From contig JAWKZW010000001.1 of NCBI GenBank assembly GCA_041395725.1, positions 4,408,501 through 4,472,500 of the forward strand: a DNA stretch of 64,000 nt. The letters run 5' to 3'. The notes under the pieces were generated by a model. It had not been told where the DNA came from and searched no databases. It saw nothing but the letters and a program-made list of their open reading frames with translations. Positions 36,872 to 45,375 of the stretch are shown one piece after another (position 1 is the stretch's first letter; each line of letters starts with the position of its first letter). Source of the DNA: Gammaproteobacteria bacterium (GTDB lineage Bacteria > Pseudomonadota > Gammaproteobacteria > Pseudomonadales > Pseudohongiellaceae). The position numbers and the translations under genes are program-made.

Positions 36872-37258
36872 TTACCCCTCTCCACGCTTGCTCTTTACAT
36901 CGGCGATAGCAGCCTTGATGGCATCCTCGGCGAGTACCGAGCAGTGAATCTTGACCGGAGGCAGGCCCAGCTCCTCAGCAATATCCTTGTTCCTGATCTC
37001 CGTGGCCTCGCTGAGCGAACGCCCCTTCACCCATTCGGTCAACAACGAACTGGAAGCAATGGCGGAACCACAACCGTAAGTCTTGAACTTGGCGTCTTCG
37101 ATAACGCCTTGGTCGTTGACCTTGATCTGTAGACGCATCACGTCGCCACAGGCAGGCGCTCCCACCATGCCGGTACCCACGTTTACATCTTTCTCGTCCA
37201 TTTTGCCGACATTGCGCGGATTTTCGTAATGGTCGATAACCTTGTCTGAATAAGCCAT
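36872..37258 (-). CDS. iscU: Fe-S cluster scaffold IscU
   Basis: A 128-residue scaffold of standard length with the three cluster Cys in GAPACGDVM, YGCGSAIASSS and IHCSVLAEDA, and the HscA-binding LPPVK motif. GGAG precedes ATG 37258. It lies 16 bases downstream of iscS. Confidence 0.98.
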   Translation of the reverse strand: MAYSDKVIDHYENPRNVGKMDEKDVNVGTGMVGAPACGDVMRLQIKVNDQGVIEDAKFKTYGCGSAIASSSLLTEWVKGRSLSEATEIRNKDIAEELGLPPVKIHCSVLAEDAIKAAIADVKSKRGEG

Positions 37259-37274
37259 GATTAAAACTCCAGTA

Positions 37275-38489
37275 TTAGTGGGCTGCCCACTGAACCTTGC
37301 TCAGATCCACCCCGTCCTTGTACATATCCCAGAGGGGTGAAAGCTCGCGCAGTTTAGCGACGGCGTCGTGAATTTTCTCCAATGCGTAATCTATATCCTC
37401 TTCGGTAGTAAACCTGCCGAGACTTATTCGCAGTGAACTGTGGGCCAGTTCGTCGTTCAGCCCCAGTGCTCTCAATACGTAAGAGGGTTCGAGACTTGCT
37501 GAGGTGCAGGCCGATCCGGAGGAAACCGCCAGATCACGCAGTGCCATCATCAATGATTCACCCTCAACAAAGTTGAAGCTGATGTTCAGGTTACCGGCTA
37601 CCCGGTGTTCCAGGTCGCCGTTTACATACACTTCCTCGATATCCTCTAGGCCGTTCAGCAGCCGATCCCGTAAAGCCTGGGTGCGGGCGTTTTCTTCATG
37701 CATCTCCGCCTTGGCGATACGGTAGGCCTCGCCCATTCCCACGATCTGATGAGTAGGCAGCGTACCGGAGCGCATGCCCCGCTCATGGCCACCACCATGC
37801 ATCTGTGGCTCGATTCTGATCCGCGGCTTGCGTCGGACGAACAGCGCGCCGATTCCCTTGGGGCCATAAACCTTGTGGGCAGTAAGAGACATCAGATCAA
37901 CCGGCATTTTCTCCAGGTCAATATCGATTTTGCCTGTGCTCTGAGCCGCGTCGGCGTGAAAAACCACGCCCTTTTCGCGGGTAACCCTGCCGATTGCCTC
38001 GATATCGTTAATGACACCGATTTCATTGTTCACATGCATCAGTGATACCAGGATGGTATCCGGTCGAATTGCCGCTTCCACCTGCTCTGGCGTAATAATC
38101 CCGCTGGCGCCCGGCTCCAGATAAGTCACTTCATAGCCTTCTCTCTCCAGCTGCCGGCAACTGTCAAGCACCGCCTTGTGTTCGATCTTGGAGGTGATGA
38201 TGTGCTTGCCTTTCTTGGCATAGAAATGGGCAGCGCCCTTGATGGCCAGGTTATCCGCTTCGGTGGCACCGGAAGTCCAGACAATCTCACGCGGGTCACA
38301 GTTGATCAGGTCAGCAACATGCCGACGCGCGGTCTCCACCGCCTCTTCAGCCTTCCAGCCGAAGACGTGCGAACGTGACGCGGGATTGCCAAAATTGCCC
38401 TCGAGGGACAGGCACTCCACCATTTTCTCCACGACACGAGGATCGACTGGTGAGGTTGAGGAATAATCCAGATAAATAGGCACTTGCAT
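37275..38489 (-). CDS. iscS: Cysteine desulfurase IscS
   Basis: A 404-residue IscS, the same length as E. coli. The PLP lysine is in SLTAHKVYGPKG and the catalytic Cys loop is SSGSACTSAS. It supplies sulfur for clusters and for tRNA thiolation. The start is ATG 38489, six bases after GGAG; an upstream in-frame TTG is rejected. Confidence 0.98.
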   Translation of the reverse strand: MQVPIYLDYSSTSPVDPRVVEKMVECLSLEGNFGNPASRSHVFGWKAEEAVETARRHVADLINCDPREIVWTSGATEADNLAIKGAAHFYAKKGKHIITSKIEHKAVLDSCRQLEREGYEVTYLEPGASGIITPEQVEAAIRPDTILVSLMHVNNEIGVINDIEAIGRVTREKGVVFHADAAQSTGKIDIDLEKMPVDLMSLTAHKVYGPKGIGALFVRRKPRIRIEPQMHGGGHERGMRSGTLPTHQIVGMGEAYRIAKAEMHEENARTQALRDRLLNGLEDIEEVYVNGDLEHRVAGNLNISFNFVEGESLMMALRDLAVSSGSACTSASLEPSYVLRALGLNDELAHSSLRISLGRFTTEEDIDYALEKIHDAVAKLRELSPLWDMYKDGVDLSKVQWAAH

Positions 38490-38516
38490 TTCAAACTCCA
38501 AAAAAAGCCGTTCCGG

Positions 38517-39011
38517 TTACAGGGTTCCCGCCGTAGCGGTGACTGAATCCAAGACGTCTGCCGCGATCAGTTCCTTCTTGCGGTCCTGATTCTTTGCAAT
38601 GCGTCTTATTTCGTTTTTTTCAACCAGGTCGGCCAGGCTTATGTTACTCAGAAATTCGTGAATCTGCTGGCTTAGATCTTTCCACAGGTAGTGGGTCAGA
38701 CAGATCTCTCCGCCCTGACAGTCTCCGGCACCCTGGCATCGAGTGGTATCCAGAGACTCATTGACGGCATCAATGATCTGGGCAATATAGATGGCATCGG
38801 CACTCTCCCTGAGCTCGTAGCCACCCCCGGGCCCTCGAACACTGCTCACCAGGTCATTCTTGCGCAGCTTTGAGAACAACTGCTCCAGATAGGACAAGGA
38901 AATCTCCTGGCGTTGAGAAATATCAGCCAGGCTGATGGGGCCCTCATCTTCGTGAATTGCCAGATCCAGCATTGCTGTGACCGCGTAGCGGCCCTTGGTT
39001 GTTAGGCGCAT
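38517..39011 (-). CDS. iscR: Fe-S dependent transcription regulator IscR
   Basis: A 164-residue Rrf2-family regulator: winged helix with TTKGRYAVTAMLDLA and DISQRQEISLSYLEQLFSKL, then the cluster-binding loop with Cys in TRCQGAGDCQGGEICLTH. Holo-IscR (2Fe-2S) represses the isc operon through type 1 sites; two such sequences lie over its own promoter (39028-39083). It heads the isc operon. Confidence 0.98.
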   Translation of the reverse strand: MRLTTKGRYAVTAMLDLAIHEDEGPISLADISQRQEISLSYLEQLFSKLRKNDLVSSVRGPGGGYELRESADAIYIAQIIDAVNESLDTTRCQGAGDCQGGEICLTHYLWKDLSQQIHEFLSNISLADLVEKNEIRRIAKNQDRKKELIAADVLDSVTATAGTL

Positions 39012-39027
39012 GAGACCAACCTGTTAC

Positions 39028-39052
39028 TTACTCGACTAAAACTGTCGGGTAT
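39028..39052 (-). promoter_or_regulatory. IscR type 1-like operator, promoter-proximal
   Basis: Read on the minus strand this 25-base element follows the type 1 pattern of IscR sites: ATA, a CCCGAC half, an A/T-rich centre, AGTC, then GAGTAA. It lies between the -10 box and the iscR start codon, so binding would block transcription. The two half-sites (GAC and AGTC) match at all core positions. Confidence 0.72.
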
Positions 39053-39079
39053 TATTTAATACCTAAGTAAATTAGTCAA
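39051..39079 (-). promoter_or_regulatory. iscR/isc operon promoter
   Basis: On the minus strand TTGACT (39074-39079) and AATAAT (39051-39056) are 17 bases apart, each matching five of six consensus bases. The start codon of iscR is about 40 bases downstream. The promoter overlaps two IscR-type sites. Confidence 0.75.
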
Positions 39080-39083
39080 GTAT
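39059..39083 (-). promoter_or_regulatory. IscR type 1-like operator, overlapping the -35 box
   Basis: A second 25-base element on the minus strand: ATACTTGACTA, an A/T-rich centre, then ACTTAGGTAT. It matches the type 1 consensus in most positions (the AGTC half reads ACTT) and contains the -35 hexamer itself. Confidence 0.65.
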
Positions 39084-39128
39084 TGGTCGGTGCTCTTTCG
39101 CCTCCCTCTTGTTGCTGCCCGATCGCTC

Positions 39129-39794
39129 TTATTTAACAGCGCCCTGTCCTGCCCGGGAAGCTGGCGCGATGGAGCGCTCGTGGATCAGTGTGGACGGCGC
39201 TTTACCGATGTCGGCACCGATTCGGATGCCCCGCGAGCGGGCCAGCAGGGCGATTATCGCCAGGTGATGTATGGTGTGGGATACCAGGCCCATGAGCTCT
39301 CGATCCAGTGTGCTGGCTACGGTAACTGCGGCATGATCCTGATGCACCGACTCAACAATCTGTAATTCCTGCTCCGGCTCAGGTTCCAGCGCGGCAAGCC
39401 TGGCACAAATTTCCTGCAGTGCCTGCTCTGCGCTGGCGCTACTGGTTTCCAGGTCCTGATTTCTGGCTCGAATATCATAATTCACCGTGCCACAGCTCAC
39501 CCCTTCCAGGACGCACTGGATACGCTCAATGATATGGCGGGTGTGGATGCCGATAGAGGATGTGTCAGTGCTTGAATAACGGTACACCGCCGCAGGCAGG
39601 CCATTTATCACTTCGAGGCACTGTTCAATACTCTGGAGGCAGGCGTTCAGCAAGGCGGCTCCTGCCCTTGTTGACTCTGTTTCAGGTTCTGGGTGCTGAC
39701 CGGGATTCATCAGACGTTGCTGTCTTATTCTCAGTGCGGAGTTTTTATTATCTGTATCATCTGCAATGGTTCGGACCCGATCCGCGCTGGCCAT
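39129..39794 (-). CDS. DinB-like four-helix protein
   Basis: A protein of up to 221 residues with the DinB-superfamily pattern: a histidine-bearing helix (SIGIHTRHIIERI) and a late helix with HTIHHLAIIALLA, giving a three-His metal site, spaced as in DinB/YfiT proteins. The family includes metal-dependent thiol transferases and many unassigned members. The start is uncertain: ATG 39794 or ATG 39710 (193 residues), neither with a good ribosome binding site. It is just upstream of iscR on the same strand but separated by the IscR-type promoter, so it is likely a separate unit. Confidence 0.75.
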   Translation of the reverse strand: MASADRVRTIADDTDNKNSALRIRQQRLMNPGQHPEPETESTRAGAALLNACLQSIEQCLEVINGLPAAVYRYSSTDTSSIGIHTRHIIERIQCVLEGVSCGTVNYDIRARNQDLETSSASAEQALQEICARLAALEPEPEQELQIVESVHQDHAAVTVASTLDRELMGLVSHTIHHLAIIALLARSRGIRIGADIGKAPSTLIHERSIAPASRAGQGAVK

Positions 39795-39912
39795 CGGGAC
39801 CGCGACTATAGCACAGGGCTGTCGAATGCTACTATAGACCCTCCCGGAGGGCCATTTGTTGCGCCCTATCCATTTTCCCAGGCCTCATCAGCCCAGCCCG
39901 GAACCGCAATTC

Positions 39913-40770
39913 ATGAAGGTCGACCTGCATACTCACAGCCATTTTTCAGACGGCGCGCACGCTCCTGAGTTCGTGCTCACACGGGCCGCAGAGAATGGCG
40001 TGTCCCACCTGGCATTGACCGATCACGATTGTCTCGACGGCTATCTGCAGGCATCCCGCAATTTACAGGACTATTCTCTGGAACTGGTCCCAGGTGTAGA
40101 AGTTTCAACCGTCTGGGCGAACCTGGAAATCCATGTAATCGGGTTGTGCTTCGACCCCCGGAACCCGGCACTGAACCGGTTACTCGAGGAGCAGCAGGAA
40201 AAGCGCCGTGAGCGCCTGGTTGCTATGGATCAAAAACTGCAAAAAGCAGGCATCAGCGGACTTGATAATTTCATGCAGGACCTGCCCTGCGTGTCGCCGA
40301 GTCGGGCCCATGTCGCGCGATTCCTGGCAACCCGCAGCAGGAACGCGAGCGCCAAAAAAGCGTTTCGCTCCCTGGCCAAAAACGGTCGCTTCTATGTCCG
40401 GCCCAACTGGTGCGCCTTGAGCGAAGCCATAGAGTCTATTCGGGCCGCTGGCGGCATAGCTGTGCTGGCACACCCACATCGCTACCCGCTCAATCGCAAG
40501 TCGCTGAAAAAGTTACTGGGTGATTTTCATGAAGCCGGAGGAGAGGCAATGGAAGTCTGCTGCTCCAATATGAGCCGCGAAAACCTGGAAAATCTGACTA
40601 CGCTGAGCCTGGAGTATTCGCTATGGGTGTCGGCAGGTTCGGATTTTCACAGCAGCGAAGCCACCTGGATGGACATAGGCAGACTGACCGGGTTTCCTGA
40701 CTCGGCAAAAAAAAATGCCATCTGGACACATCCCAGATGGCATTTTCAAAAGCCACTCAAATCAGTCTGA
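39913..40770 (+). CDS. rnm: PHP-domain phosphoesterase (Rnm/YciV/TrpH family)
   Basis: A 285-residue PHP protein starting MKVDLHTHSHFSDG, with LTDHDC, PGVEVS and VLAHPHRYPLN and late GSDFHS motifs, the metal ligands of the family. Members hydrolyse 3',5'-bisphosphates (pAp) or trim RNA 5' ends. ATG 39913 gives a start that matches the family; an upstream TTG is rejected. The last 20 codons contain a hairpin with nine As (40707-40746) that reads as a terminator for the convergent gene, so the C-terminus (KKNAIWTHPRWHF) is shaped by it. Confidence 0.9.
   Translation: MKVDLHTHSHFSDGAHAPEFVLTRAAENGVSHLALTDHDCLDGYLQASRNLQDYSLELVPGVEVSTVWANLEIHVIGLCFDPRNPALNRLLEEQQEKRRERLVAMDQKLQKAGISGLDNFMQDLPCVSPSRAHVARFLATRSRNASAKKAFRSLAKNGRFYVRPNWCALSEAIESIRAAGGIAVLAHPHRYPLNRKSLKKLLGDFHEAGGEAMEVCCSNMSRENLENLTTLSLEYSLWVSAGSDFHSSEATWMDIGRLTGFPDSAKKNAIWTHPRWHFQKPLKSV
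40707..40746 (-). terminator. Strong rho-independent terminator inside a convergent coding region
   Basis: A 14-base perfect stem (arms 40712-40725 and 40733-40746, each with GCCATCTGG or its complement) and a seven-base loop. On the minus strand it is followed by nine Ts, giving a strong terminator for the zinc-ribbon gene. On the plus strand only four Ts follow, weaker. It lies within the last 20 codons of the PHP gene. Confidence 0.85.
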
Positions 40771-40789
40771 AAGAAGGAAGCGCGATCCT

Positions 40790-41176
40790 TTAACTCCGCT
40801 TGACCCGGGCAACCAGGTCCCGGAACACGTCAAGCAGTGTTTCGTGCTTGTAGTCGGTGAATTCGCCAGCGTCCATAAACATGCCATGCTCTTCACAGGC
40901 TTCGTACTCAAGATGCTTCTGCTTCTTGTCGTTGATTTTGGTCATAGCCTTGCCACAACGGGGGCATTCAATATCCCTTACTTTATTGTAAGACTTGCCC
41001 TGCTCCGGATCGCCGCTGTCGATAAAATCAGCCATCCAGTCTTTCTTCAGCTTCTCGGCTTCACCGTTGTCAAACCACAGCCCCTTGCAGCCTTCACATT
41101 GATCAATTTCGACCGGACCGTGTAAGGTGTCAATTTTCACCTCTTTCATATTCGAGTTACATTTCGGGCAATCCAT
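40790..41176 (-). CDS. Zinc-ribbon (TFIIB-type) protein
   Basis: A 128-residue protein with two zinc-ribbon units: CPKCNSNM with CEGCKGLWFDNGEAEKL, and CPRCGKAM with CEEHGMFMDAGEF. This is the zf-TFIIB (PF13453-type) family of small cytosolic proteins of unknown role. A GGAG-like TTAGGAGAAAA ribosome binding site precedes ATG 41176. Its terminator lies in the opposing PHP gene. Confidence 0.86.
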   Translation of the reverse strand: MDCPKCNSNMKEVKIDTLHGPVEIDQCEGCKGLWFDNGEAEKLKKDWMADFIDSGDPEQGKSYNKVRDIECPRCGKAMTKINDKKQKHLEYEACEEHGMFMDAGEFTDYKHETLLDVFRDLVARVKRS

Positions 41177-41399
41177 CTTTTTCTCCTAACTTCCGCCGTG
41201 AGGCATTCTTTTTATTCAACACTCTGCAAACAGCAACCTGCCGGCATTTTATCGGATAAGCAAGCCTTAAACAAAGTTTCAGCGGCAATTTTCCTGCTCA
41301 GCACTGAATTTATTCAGTCGCCATTCACCTGCCGCCTCCTAAAGTGGCACTCGGAGACAAAACAGGGCAGCCACAGTCTGCAAACCGGGAGGAAACACC

Positions 41400-42227
41400 A
41401 TGTCACGCCTACTTACAGCACCCAGCCTGGCGGCTGCAAGCCTGACCCTACTGATACTGGCGCCCCTGTCCGGGGTCGCGGCCTCCGGCTCCCAGAACGT
41501 AAGCAGTGCCTGTGCCACCCTCGAATTCATGGCCAAGATGCTGACGATCAACACATTGCTGCCGGCGCACCGAGACAGCTATGGCGATCTGCAGGACATG
41601 AACAGACAATTGCAGGAGCTCAACGAACTGGTCTGTCAGCGGGTGATCCTTACCCGCGATACCCGGGGCGATTCCAGGTACAGCAACGGATCCCGGGTCT
41701 CTAGCGACCTCTACTATGACCCGTGGTACTTCCCCAATGGCCAGCTATTCCTGTCCCGACCGGGAGAAGACGTCACCCTCTACTACCCCAATGGTCAGCC
41801 ATTGGCGTATCACTGGATGCACGGCGGACAGGCGTTGTTCTGGCCCAACGGTCGGCTGGCCACTAATGCCTTCCGCACCTTCGATGTCACCTGGTACTAC
41901 CCTGACGGCAACATCATTACCTATGAATCCGGCTATCAGGGCGGCCGCTGGTTTTATCCGATACCCCGCCTGGACGGCAGGCCAGGTCAACAGCTGATCG
42001 CCAGCGATTGGGGGATAGAAGACAGGGATTTCAACTACCTGAACTTTGAGCCGGATGGTTATCTGACGATCACCCGGGAACGGATCCGGCGCAAACTGGT
42101 GCTCGACGACCTCGATCTGCTGGATGTTCCGGGCGTGTTATTACTGGTGACCCGGCTGTACGGCGTACAGGACAAGGCCAGTCTGTTCATGCCCCCGGAT
42201 GCCAGTATTAAGGGGGCACCGTTCTAG
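41400..42227 (+). CDS. Exported protein with PNG/MORN-like repeats
   Basis: A 275-residue exported protein (signal SLAAASLTLLILAPLSGVAA). Between about residues 108 and 175 are four repeats at 18-19 residue spacing with WYFPNG, YYPNG, FWPNG and YYPDGN, resembling MORN/YwqK-type repeats (YYPNGxxxxE). An upstream helical part has paired Cys (SACATLEF, NELVCQRV). GGGAGG precedes ATG 41400. It is convergent with the coiled-coil gene at 42299. Function unknown. Confidence 0.8.
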   Translation: MSRLLTAPSLAAASLTLLILAPLSGVAASGSQNVSSACATLEFMAKMLTINTLLPAHRDSYGDLQDMNRQLQELNELVCQRVILTRDTRGDSRYSNGSRVSSDLYYDPWYFPNGQLFLSRPGEDVTLYYPNGQPLAYHWMHGGQALFWPNGRLATNAFRTFDVTWYYPDGNIITYESGYQGGRWFYPIPRLDGRPGQQLIASDWGIEDRDFNYLNFEPDGYLTITRERIRRKLVLDDLDLLDVPGVLLLVTRLYGVQDKASLFMPPDASIKGAPF

Positions 42228-42298
42228 GGACGCTCTGAGACAGTGCCGCCCGTTACCGCGGCAACTGTTCAGAAACCCTGAAGCAGTTATCCCATGGG

Positions 42299-43321
42299 TC
42301 AAAAGTCATAACTCACTGCCCGCTGCTGAAGAGTTTCGGCATCGAATTCCCCGGCCGCACAGGCAGACAGAGATTCCCGCCGCAGGACATGAATGCGGTC
42401 GGTGGCAAGGGTCTCGCCGGCTTCAGTGCCCAGCCCGAGCAGTAGCACCGACACGAATTCGCCTTCTGGCAGACTCTTCAGAGTGACGCCGTAATCACAC
42501 AGTAGACGAAAAAGATCTGCTTCCAGATCTGCTACATCCTGCGTCCAGCGCTGGCGGTATTCTTCTCTGGCCTGTTCGTAGCGGGCGCTGAGCTCTGTCG
42601 CCTGCTGCCTGGCCTGAGTAGTAAGTGCCTCAAGCCTTTCCTGCAACTGTCGAAGACGCTGTTCCGCTTCAACGCTGCCGCTGTCAGAAGCCGCGCCGGC
42701 TTCCCTGCTCTGATCCGTTTCCAGCTCGCCCACCTGGCGCAGCGTATCCGCCAAATCCCGCCGCAACCCGGAAAGGGTTTCCTCAGTATTTACCAGCGTG
42801 TCGGGGTCCATGGCATCTATATCCCGCAGCATTCTGGCTCCCCGGTAGGCTTCCCGTATGGCGCTTTCAATGATTCCCTGATAGTCGATCGCGCGTATCT
42901 CGTCCATGCTGCGCTGGCGGGCATCCGCCGCCAATTCCGCGGCCTGAGACAGCACCGATGTCTCTGCCGGGGATGACAGCGCCAGCTGCCGGGACAGTTG
43001 CGCAAACGGATTTTCTATTCCGGAGGCGCTGCGCAAAGACGAGGCCAGCGCGCTGAGGCTCAAACGGTTACGCTGATTTGCCAGCGGCGACCGGATCTCC
43101 ACCACCACGCCCTGCTGTCGCAGATAGACGGCATCGATTCGACCGCTGCCGATGCCGAGAAACCCGGAACTGTTTCCCAGCTCCAGCCCCTCTTGCAAGA
43201 CGCCGGCCAGGGTATCAATTTCACTGCGCAGCTCGGCCAATTCTGCTTCCTGAGCAACCACCATTGGCTGCAGGTGCAATAAACCGAGAAAACACATTAC
43301 TGTTGCAGATTTTTTACGCAT
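42299..43321 (-). CDS. Exported coiled-coil protein in the ECF sigma operon
   Basis: A 340-residue exported protein: signal peptide (ATVMCFLGLLHLQPMVVAQ) then a region with FLGIGSGRIDAVYLRQQGVVV and long helical heptads (about 170-270, QLQERLEALTTQARQQATEL), ending in a compact domain with CDYGVTLKSLPEGE and SACAAGE. I do not recognise the family. The start is ATG 43321 after GGGAGG. It is 13 bases downstream of the anti-sigma gene and probably the periplasmic third partner of the sigma/anti-sigma pair. Confidence 0.78.
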   Translation of the reverse strand: MRKKSATVMCFLGLLHLQPMVVAQEAELAELRSEIDTLAGVLQEGLELGNSSGFLGIGSGRIDAVYLRQQGVVVEIRSPLANQRNRLSLSALASSLRSASGIENPFAQLSRQLALSSPAETSVLSQAAELAADARQRSMDEIRAIDYQGIIESAIREAYRGARMLRDIDAMDPDTLVNTEETLSGLRRDLADTLRQVGELETDQSREAGAASDSGSVEAEQRLRQLQERLEALTTQARQQATELSARYEQAREEYRQRWTQDVADLEADLFRLLCDYGVTLKSLPEGEFVSVLLLGLGTEAGETLATDRIHVLRRESLSACAAGEFDAETLQQRAVSYDF

Positions 43322-43334
43322 GGAGGCCCTCCCG

Positions 43335-44039
43335 TTAGCGACTCCCGTCCTGGTACTGAGCGGCACTTGCCAGCTGCTGTATAGTCCTGAGTGTTTCGAA
43401 ATCACTGTCCAGCAATTGCTGGTAACTCACTTGAACCGTTTCCATATCGAGCTGTCGCTGCTGATCAAAATAAGTGTAAATCTGATCGAAGTTTTCAGCA
43501 CTGATTTCCCGCGCCTGCTCGAGGACCGTACGCATCAGACGCAGGTTGTTACTGTCCTGGCGCTCATCGAGGCGGGTCATGTACAGCTGCATCGATGCAT
43601 CCTGGCGCTGCTGTTGCTGCTCTGCAAACTGCAGCAGCTGCTGGTCCAGCTGCACCTGACTGAGCCCCGGGGCCACCGCGCCGAACTCAATCCTGAAACC
43701 GCCTTCATTCATTACCACGGAGCCATTGAAAAGCAGCAATACCAGCATGGCAAAGCTGGCCGCCGTGGGCAGCCATTGCGTAAGCCAGGCGCCGCTGTTA
43801 ATTCTTCCAGCACTCTCCGGCCGGTGCTCAGCCAGGTACAGGGGTGCCCCCCTGTCCCAGTGGGGTACGCGCTGTTCCTGCCAGTGATCCAGCGTGCTAA
43901 GCGCCTCTTGCAGTCTCCCCAGCTCTTCACTGCATTGCTGACAGCCGTCCAGGTGCCGCTCCAGCTCTTCCCGTGCCAATGACGGCTGACTCTCATCAAA
44001 ATACTCAGTTAGCAGATACCGGGTGTTAGGACATGACAT
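43335..44039 (-). CDS. Membrane anti-sigma factor with zinc-finger (ZAS) domain
   Basis: A 234-residue protein with an N-terminal HxxxCxxC anti-sigma zinc finger (RHLDGCQQC, H29/C33/C36), one membrane helix (about 92-108, ASFAMLVLLLFNGSV) and a glutamine-rich periplasmic coiled coil (QLLQFAEQQQQRQ). It overlaps the upstream sigma factor gene by 14 bases. It should hold the sigma factor at the membrane until a signal, perhaps through the periplasmic helix and the coiled-coil protein downstream, releases it. Confidence 0.88.
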   Translation of the reverse strand: MSCPNTRYLLTEYFDESQPSLAREELERHLDGCQQCSEELGRLQEALSTLDHWQEQRVPHWDRGAPLYLAEHRPESAGRINSGAWLTQWLPTAASFAMLVLLLFNGSVVMNEGGFRIEFGAVAPGLSQVQLDQQLLQFAEQQQQRQDASMQLYMTRLDERQDSNNLRLMRTVLEQAREISAENFDQIYTYFDQQRQLDMETVQVSYQQLLDSDFETLRTIQQLASAAQYQDGSR

Positions 44040-44607
44040 GGGATTCCTCCAGGATTGATCTGAGTTTGCGGAGTGCCGTGTAAAAGCGCGTTTTGGCTGT
44101 GTTTTCTGAAATTTCCTGTAACCGGGAAATTTCCTCGAAGGTAAGCGACTGATAAATTTTCATTTCAACTACCAGGCGCTGCTCCAGCGAAAGAGACTGC
44201 AGCAATCGCGCTATTTGTTCATTGCGCCGTTCATTGGCCAAGCACCGATCCGGCTCCGTCGTCTCATCGGCACTGAGTTGCGGTAAACCGCCCGGGGTGC
44301 TGTCGTCGTGGCTGAATCCCTGACCCCGCAGCAGGGCATTACGCCGGTTCATATCGACCGCCTTGTTGTGTGCAATGCGAAAAATCCAGCTACTGAATCT
44401 CGCGTCACCACGGAACCGATCCAGATTTCTGTACACACCAAGAAACACTTCCTGCATAAGATCCATGGCGTCCGTTGCGTTGCCGGTAAGACGCAGTCCG
44501 TAGTTGTAGATTTTTCGTTCGTAGCGTCTCACCAGCTTATCCCAGGCAGGGAGGGACCCGGCTAATGCTGCGGCCACAAGCGCTTCGTCATCTTGAAAAC
44601 TGGTCAT
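44026..44607 (-). CDS. ECF RNA polymerase sigma factor
   Basis: A 193-residue sigma factor with region 2 (LMQEVFLGVYRNLDRFRGDA) and region 4 (SLTFEEISRLQEISENTAKTR), no region 3, i.e. an ECF sigma. The start is ATG 44607; the frame runs to a GTG at 44658 but the extra residues do not fit the family. It is coupled to the anti-sigma gene by a 14-base overlap. Confidence 0.93.
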   Translation of the reverse strand: MTSFQDDEALVAAALAGSLPAWDKLVRRYERKIYNYGLRLTGNATDAMDLMQEVFLGVYRNLDRFRGDARFSSWIFRIAHNKAVDMNRRNALLRGQGFSHDDSTPGGLPQLSADETTEPDRCLANERRNEQIARLLQSLSLEQRLVVEMKIYQSLTFEEISRLQEISENTAKTRFYTALRKLRSILEESHVMS

Positions 44608-44780
44608 TACAGTCCACTCAGGGGGCTCCGGGCGCAAGCAGGGAAGCGGGACCTTCACTGTGTTCCCTGACTCTCAGCGTACCAGCGGCGCGGATCACTG
44701 CTTTGGATATAGAGTCGTAAAGATTCGAGAAATAGTTTGCCTCGGGTTTCAGGCTGTGCCTTACCCTGACAACTGCCGCT

Positions 44781-45287
44781 TCAGGAAGCGGGACGGGTCG
44801 CATGTAACTCCGGACGAAGCAGCTTCCCCCAGCGACGATTAAAGGGATGTGCCATTGGCGTTGGACCCTGTGCATTTACCAGGGGAAGACCCTGATTAGC
44901 CCATTCAAACAGTGAATGTCGTAAGTTTACTATCCGCGTATAACCAAGCTCACGCAGGGCATCGGCCACAGCCGCGGATCGGTAGCCAACTGAGCAGTAC
45001 AGAATCAATTCAGCCTCGAGATCGGGAAAGCGCGCTGCAATCTGTTCAGCAGACTCAAGATGAAAAGCATTGACAAGATGGCTGACCTGGAATTCCTCGT
45101 CCGCCCGGACATCGATAATCGGCGGGAGATTCCCGCCCTGCTGATGACGTCGATACAACTCTGCGACTGTCAGCGATTCGACGGCAGGAAATCGACTGGC
45201 AATCAATCGATCCACGGCCTCCCAGTCGACCCCGAACAGGCTGCCAAAAAGGGAAGTCAGAGATGCCAGCACAAGGAGCTCTTTCAT
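44781..45287 (-). CDS. Exported rhodanese-like protein
   Basis: A 168-residue protein with a signal-like N-terminus (MKELLVLASLTSLFG) and a single rhodanese domain: PPIIDVRADEEF, the active-site loop YCSVGYRSAAVADALRELG. It may handle sulfane sulfur in the periplasm. ATG 45287 is preferred over the upstream TTG. Confidence 0.86.
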   Translation of the reverse strand: MKELLVLASLTSLFGSLFGVDWEAVDRLIASRFPAVESLTVAELYRRHQQGGNLPPIIDVRADEEFQVSHLVNAFHLESAEQIAARFPDLEAELILYCSVGYRSAAVADALRELGYTRIVNLRHSLFEWANQGLPLVNAQGPTPMAHPFNRRWGKLLRPELHATRPAS

Positions 45288-45375
45288 AACCAGTATAACC
45301 AGACCGGTGGCCAACCTGCCCGCCTTGTGAGCTGGAGGCTGCCATCGGCCTGGTTAATTCTCTGAATCCGTAAGT

